Shown: positions 60,071 to 64,000 of the stretch, piece by piece | How the letters are laid out: every line of letters begins with the position of its first letter | Numbering within the stretch: the stretch's first letter is position 1 | The notes under the pieces: generated by a model | Databases searched by the model: none | Told to the model about the DNA's origin: nothing | The model's input: the letters and a program-made list of their open reading frames with translations, nothing else | NCBI GenBank assembly: GCA_014649355.1 | Contig: BMSW01000009.1 | Coordinates: forward strand, 62,001 to 126,000 | Origin: Streptomyces althioticus | GTDB taxonomy: Bacteria; Actinomycetota; Actinomycetes; Streptomycetales; Streptomycetaceae | DNA length: 64,000 bases | Direction of reading: 5' to 3' | Made by a program: the position numbers and the translations under genes

Positions 60071-61333
60071 TCACAGCTCGCCGAAGGTCAGCCGCGTGAC
60101 CCACTTGGTGTTGAGCACGCCGGGCGCGGCCGGGACGATGACGCGGGCCGGGTGGCCGTGGTCCGGCGTCAGGTCCGCTCCGTTGACGGACAGGGCCAGC
60201 AGGGAGCGCCCGTCGGCGACCTGACCGGCGCTCAGTGCCGCGTGCCGCCAGGTGCCGCGCGGTTGCAGCGACTCCACGAACACGTCGGCCGGTTCGTCGT
60301 GGCCCACCAGCGCGGCGAGGTCCCGCAGCCGGACGCCCCGCCACGCCTGGTCGGAGGTGGACCAGCCCTCGACGCAGGCGATGGGCAGATCGGCGTCGTG
60401 CTGGTCCATGGCGAGCAGGTCGGCCCTGCTCAGCCGTACGGTGCCGGTGCGGCCGGTGACGGTCAGCCGCCAGGTCTCCTCGGTGGTGTCGTCGGGGCGG
60501 ATCCCGGCGTACTCGGCCGTCTTGTTGACCTGGAAGGCGCCGGGACCGCTGCCCGGTTCGGGCCCGCCGTGCGGGGTGAGGACGGCGGTCTGGCGCAGCG
60601 GTCCGTCGAAGCTGCGGCCGGCGGAGGTGGCGACCAGCAGCAGTGAGCCCCCGCCGACGAGGCCGAGCGCTCCGCGCCGTGACACGGTCGGCGGGGCGGG
60701 CCGCGCGGCGGTCAGTTCCTCGTCCGGCTCCTCGCCCTGCCCGCTCCGCATGCGCCGCAGGTTCCGGAAGGCCGCCGGCGCCTTGAGGACCACGTGCGCG
60801 AGGAACGCCCCGAAGAACACCCACGCGCCGTAGAAGTGCAGCGGGTAGAACGAGCCCGGGAAGACGTAGTCCAGCTGGATGTTGAGGATGCCGGTGACGA
60901 ACTCGAACAGCGCGCCGCCGACCAGCAGGATCAGCGAGATCCGCTCCAGGGCGTGGGTGACGGAGCGGGCCGGCGGCAGGGTGAACAGCTTCGGCACGAC
61001 CGACCACAGCTTGGCCAGCAGCACCGGTACGAGCCCCAGGCCGAGGGTGACGTGGACGCCCTGGGTGAGCCGGTAGAGCCACGGCGGGTCGGTGGGCCAG
61101 GAGAACAGGTAGAAGCCGAGGACCCCCTTGCCGGGGGTGCGGTCGTTCACCGGCGACAGGTCCGGGTTGTACGCCGCGTACGACACCAGGCCCGTCACGA
61201 ACAGGATCGTGATGCCGGCGAGCAGCACCACGCCGAGCACCGACGTGAACCAGGTGCCGCGCAGCGGACTGCGCCAGAAGCGGGGCGAGAAGGGGCCGCG
61301 CGGGAGGCGGCCGGGGAGGGAGGACCGTGCCAT
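60071..61333 (-). CDS. Membrane-anchored molybdopterin-dependent oxidoreductase
   Basis: This 420-residue protein has an N-terminal cytochrome-b561-like membrane domain with about five helices (WFTSVLGVVLLAGITILFV, VHVTLGLGLVPVLLAKLW, HFYGAWVFFGAFLAHVVLK). A sulfite-oxidase-fold molybdopterin domain follows, with the Mo-ligand Cys in LPIACVEGWSTSDQAWRGV. An RRGALGL segment before the soluble domain resembles a Tat-type linker. It probably reduces or oxidises a small substrate outside the membrane using quinone electrons. The ATG at 61333 follows TACCGT by 6 nt and may be leaderless. Substrate unknown. Confidence 0.85.
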   Translation of the reverse strand: MARSSLPGRLPRGPFSPRFWRSPLRGTWFTSVLGVVLLAGITILFVTGLVSYAAYNPDLSPVNDRTPGKGVLGFYLFSWPTDPPWLYRLTQGVHVTLGLGLVPVLLAKLWSVVPKLFTLPPARSVTHALERISLILLVGGALFEFVTGILNIQLDYVFPGSFYPLHFYGAWVFFGAFLAHVVLKAPAAFRNLRRMRSGQGEEPDEELTAARPAPPTVSRRGALGLVGGGSLLLVATSAGRSFDGPLRQTAVLTPHGGPEPGSGPGAFQVNKTAEYAGIRPDDTTEETWRLTVTGRTGTVRLSRADLLAMDQHDADLPIACVEGWSTSDQAWRGVRLRDLAALVGHDEPADVFVESLQPRGTWRHAALSAGQVADGRSLLALSVNGADLTPDHGHPARVIVPAAPGVLNTKWVTRLTFGEL

Positions 61334-61448
61334 GTGCCGACGGTAGGTCGGCGCGGTGCCCGGAGGGGGCCCGCAACCGGTGACGAAACGCTGACGTCGC
61401 CGCTCGTCAGCCGCTTGCCGCAGGCCGGGGGGCCTAGCGTGTGACGTC

Positions 61449-62825
61449 GTGAAGCGCACTCCTGACCGCACGGACCTCCACGGCCCGCGTGTCCGCCCCG
61501 GCGGCACGGCGGCCGACGCCTGCGCCGTGGCCGCCGCCGCGCTGCTGGTCCTGGCCGCCGCCCTGATCGGCACGCACCTGCAGAACCGCTACGGCGTCCT
61601 CCGCGTCGGATGGCCGCCCCTCGTGGGCGAGTGGATGCCGCACGCCGGCCCGGGCACCCCGGCCGCGCTCGTGGTCGCCGTCGCGGTCGTGGCGTACGGT
61701 CCTTCGCTCGCGGCCCGGCTGCCGTGGCGGCCGCTGCTGCTCGCCGTGTGGGGCGGGGCGCTCGCCTGGACGTGGTCGCTGGCCCTGGTCGACGGCTGGC
61801 AGCGGGGCGTCGCCGGACGGCTGACCACCCGCCACGAGTACCTCCAGGTGATCGACCGGTTCCACGACATCCCGGCGACCCTGCGGGACTTCCACGCGCA
61901 CATCCTCATCGACGCCCCCGACAACTGGCCGGCGCACGTGGCCGGACACCCGCCGGGCGCCACCCTCACCTTCGTGCTGCTGGACCGGATCGGGCTGGGC
62001 GGCGGGGCGTGGGCCGGGGCGTTCGTCATCACCGTCGGCAGCACGGCGGCCGTCGCCGTCCTGGTCACGGTGCGGCGGCTGGCGGGCGAGGACCTCGCGC
62101 GCCGGGCGGCGCCCTTCCTCGTCCTGGTTCCCGCCGCGATCTGGACGGGCACCTCCGCCGACGGCTGGTTCGCGGCGGTCGCCGCCTGGGCGCTCGCTCT
62201 GCTGTCCCTCGCCGTCACCGGCCGCCGCCCGGCGTGGACGGGCCTCGGCGCCGGGCTGCTGTTCGGACTGACGGTGTACCTGTCGTACGGGCTCACCCTG
62301 ATGGCGGTGACCGCGGCCGCCGTCCTGCTGCTGGGCACGCGGCGGCTGCGGGTGCTCCCGTTCGTGGCCGCCGGGTTCCTGGTGGCGCCGGCCGTGTTCA
62401 CGGCGCTCGGCTTCGACTGGTGGGAGGCGTACCGGCTGCTGGTGACCCGCTACTACCAGGGCGCGGGCGGTGTCCGCCCGTACGGCTACTGGGTGTGGGC
62501 GAACCTGGCGTGCACGGTGCTGATGGTGGGCCCCGCGACGGTGGCGGGGCTGCGCCGGGGCGGCGCGGAGCTGTGGAGGTCCGGCCGTGCGGCCGTCCCG
62601 CGGGATCCGGCGGCCCGGCTCGCGCTGCTGGTGGGGTCCGCGCTGCTGGCGCTGCTGGTCGCGGACCTGTCCGGGATGAGCAAGGCGGAGACGGAGCGGA
62701 TCTGGCTCCCGTTCGCCGTGTGGCTGCTGCCTGCCTGTTCCTTCCTGCCCGGTCCGCGCGGCTGGCTCGCCGGGCAGGCGGCCCTGGCCCTGCTCCTCAA
62801 CCACCTGGTGCTGACGGGGTGGTGA
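61449..62825 (+). CDS. Polytopic membrane protein, possible GT-C glycosyltransferase
   Basis: This 458-residue protein has roughly ten to twelve hydrophobic segments. A large first periplasmic loop contains FHAHILIDAPDNWPAHVAGHPPGATL. The HPPG loop and the overall layout recall polyprenyl-phosphate-sugar-dependent mannosyltransferases, but I do not recognise a named family and function is not established. The GTG at 61449 lies 8 nt after TAGCGT. It is divergent from the oxidoreductase gene and convergent with msrB, 16 bp away. Confidence 0.72.
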   Translation: MKRTPDRTDLHGPRVRPGGTAADACAVAAAALLVLAAALIGTHLQNRYGVLRVGWPPLVGEWMPHAGPGTPAALVVAVAVVAYGPSLAARLPWRPLLLAVWGGALAWTWSLALVDGWQRGVAGRLTTRHEYLQVIDRFHDIPATLRDFHAHILIDAPDNWPAHVAGHPPGATLTFVLLDRIGLGGGAWAGAFVITVGSTAAVAVLVTVRRLAGEDLARRAAPFLVLVPAAIWTGTSADGWFAAVAAWALALLSLAVTGRRPAWTGLGAGLLFGLTVYLSYGLTLMAVTAAAVLLLGTRRLRVLPFVAAGFLVAPAVFTALGFDWWEAYRLLVTRYYQGAGGVRPYGYWVWANLACTVLMVGPATVAGLRRGGAELWRSGRAAVPRDPAARLALLVGSALLALLVADLSGMSKAETERIWLPFAVWLLPACSFLPGPRGWLAGQAALALLLNHLVLTGW

Positions 62826-62841
62826 GGAGCAGGACCGCCGG

Positions 62842-63249
62842 TCAGGACCCGGCGGGACGCAGGGTCAGCGAGATGCTGTTGATGCAGTACCGCTGGTCCG
62901 TGGGCGTCGGGTAGCCCTCGCCCTCGAAGACGTGTCCGAGGTGCGAGCCGCAGCGGGCACAGCGCACCTCGGTGCGCACCATGCCGTGCGAGCGGTCGGC
63001 GATCAGCTCGACGGCGTCGGTGTCCTTCGGGTCGAAGAAGGACGGCCAGCCGCAGTGCGACTCGAACTTGGTGTCCGAGGTGAACAGCTCCGCGCCGCAG
63101 GCACGGCAGGCGTAGACGCCCTCGGTCTTGGTGTCGGTGTACTCACCGGTGAAGGCCGGTTCGGTCGCCGCCTGGCGCAGAACCGCGTACTCGGACGGCG
63201 ACAGCTCCGCGCGCCACTGCTCGTCCGGCTTCTCCACGTCGTACGGCAT
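62842..63249 (-). CDS. msrB: Peptide-methionine (R)-S-oxide reductase MsrB
   Basis: This 135-residue enzyme reduces methionine-R-sulfoxide in proteins. Two zinc CxxC pairs (C48/C51 and C97/C100) and the catalytic Cys (RYCINS, C122) are present. Cys66 in SHCGWPSF could act as resolving residue. The ATG at 63249 is 14 nt downstream of the murC stop, so the two are probably co-transcribed. Confidence 0.95.
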   Translation of the reverse strand: MPYDVEKPDEQWRAELSPSEYAVLRQAATEPAFTGEYTDTKTEGVYACRACGAELFTSDTKFESHCGWPSFFDPKDTDAVELIADRSHGMVRTEVRCARCGSHLGHVFEGEGYPTPTDQRYCINSISLTLRPAGS

Positions 63250-63263
63250 GAGGTTCCAGCCCC

Positions 63264-64000
63264 TTAGTTCGACAGACGGTCCAGGATGCGCGGGCCGAGG
63301 TCGGTGACGTCGCCCGCTCCCATGGTGAGAACCAGATCGCCTGCCCTGGCCATTCCCGCGACCGCCGCGGGGACCTCCGCCGCGTCGTGGACGGCCGTCA
63401 CGTCCGCGCCGGCGGCGCGGGCCGCCTCGATGATCAGCTCGCTGGTGACGCCGGGGATCGGGTCCTCACGGGCCGGGTAGATGTCGAGCACCAGCGAGGC
63501 GTCGGCGAGGGCGAGGGCGTGGCCCATCTCCTTGCCCAGCTCGCGGGTGCGGGAGAACAGGTGGGGCTGGAAGACGACCAGGATGCGGGCGTCCCCCGCG
63601 GCGGAGCGCATCGCCTCGAGGTCCGCGGTCATCTCGGTGGGGTGGTGCGCGTAGGAGTCGATCACCTGGACGCCGGCCGCCTCGCCCTTGAGCTGGAGGC
63701 GGCGCTTGACGCCGGTGTACGCGGCCAGCGCGGGCGCCAGCTCGGCGGCCGGGACGCCGAGTGCGACGCCGGCGGCGAGGGCGGCGACCGCGTTGTGCGC
63801 GTAGTGCCTGCCGGGGACCGACACGGTGAAGGTGAGCGGGGCGCCGTCCAGCTCGACGGTCACCTCGCTCTTCAGGCCCTGCGGGACGACCGACAGGACC
63901 TTCACGTCGGCGTCCGCGGACTCGCCGTACGTCACGGTCCGCACGGAGCCGTCCAGACGGCGGGTCAGCTCGCGGGCGCCCTCGTGGTCGGCGGAGATCA
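63264..64000 (-). CDS. murC: UDP-N-acetylmuramate-L-alanine ligase, C-terminal part (partial)
   Basis: The frame runs off the right edge; 245 residues of the central and C-terminal domains are present. MurC adds L-Ala to UDP-MurNAc in peptidoglycan synthesis. Diagnostic segments are VPGRHYAHNAVAALAAG, GVKRRLQLKGEAAGV, DSYAHHPTEM and VVFQPHLFSRTRELG. The central-domain ATP site lies outside the window. No damage is seen. Confidence 0.93.
   Translation of the reverse strand, partial: ISADHEGARELTRRLDGSVRTVTYGESADADVKVLSVVPQGLKSEVTVELDGAPLTFTVSVPGRHYAHNAVAALAAGVALGVPAAELAPALAAYTGVKRRLQLKGEAAGVQVIDSYAHHPTEMTADLEAMRSAAGDARILVVFQPHLFSRTRELGKEMGHALALADASLVLDIYPAREDPIPGVTSELIIEAARAAGADVTAVHDAAEVPAAVAGMARAGDLVLTMGAGDVTDLGPRILDRLSN

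Overview
The window is very GC-rich, dense actinobacterial DNA and is almost certainly from a Streptomyces chromosome. The evidence is codon use with G or C in nearly every third position, many GTG and some TTG starts, ATGA/GTGA overlaps, a two-domain geosmin synthase beside a CprB-type gamma-butyrolactone receptor homologue, a conservon (cvnABCD), a SAV2148-type protein and a DUF1707-FHA protein. The order of the left and centre resembles the S. coelicolor region around cprB (SCO6071) and the geosmin synthase gene (SCO6073).

Layout: 1-2569 is the end of a sulfur-assimilation operon (sulfonate-type ABC importer plus sirohydrochlorin chelatase). 2573-5752 holds a DUF1697 gene and a divergent MmpL-type RND transporter. 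6197-11548 holds a macrolide-type glycosyltransferase with a palindromic operator in its promoter, a sugar ABC importer without its own ATPase, and a small-molecule kinase. 11744-13840 holds a DEDDh exonuclease and the SAV2148-type protein. 14152-25568 holds the trehalose genes treX, treY and treZ. treZ is split from treXY by two convergent M14 metallopeptidase paralogues, an array of about 136-bp tandem repeats between them, a subtilisin-inhibitor gene overlapping one peptidase gene, and an FHA gene.

25957-32900 runs leftward: cprB, a DUF89 protein, geosmin synthase, a PDZ membrane protein, a Xaa-Pro peptidase and an APH-fold protein lacking its catalytic Asp. 33313-38465 is a sugar-binding lipoprotein followed by a conservon. 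38534-42050 is an osmoprotectant (OpuC-type) ABC importer. 42343-49813 holds two two-component systems, an epimerase and a three-gene operon (GT2, DUF2064, methyltransferase).

50497-59474 is the most unusual part. A coupled leftward operon encodes a fatty acyl-AMP ligase (FAAL), a multidomain protein arranged ACP-KS-(AT remnant)-ACP-TE, and an antigen-85-like esterase. That set and order recall the FadD32/Pks13/Ag85 mycolate-condensation locus of Mycobacteriales. The synthase gene is broken by a 61-bp tandem duplication, a second frameshift and loss of nearly all of its AT domain. The adjacent MFS, ligase and carboxymuconolactone-decarboxylase-type genes are also deletion remnants, so the whole block looks like a lipid/polyketide locus in decay.

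59607-64000 holds a membrane-anchored molybdopterin oxidoreductase with a small membrane partner, a polytopic membrane protein, msrB and the 3' part of murC. Several genes have a TANNNT-like -10 element 6-8 nt before the start codon, which suggests leaderless transcripts. No rRNA, tRNA, CRISPR array or transposase was seen.
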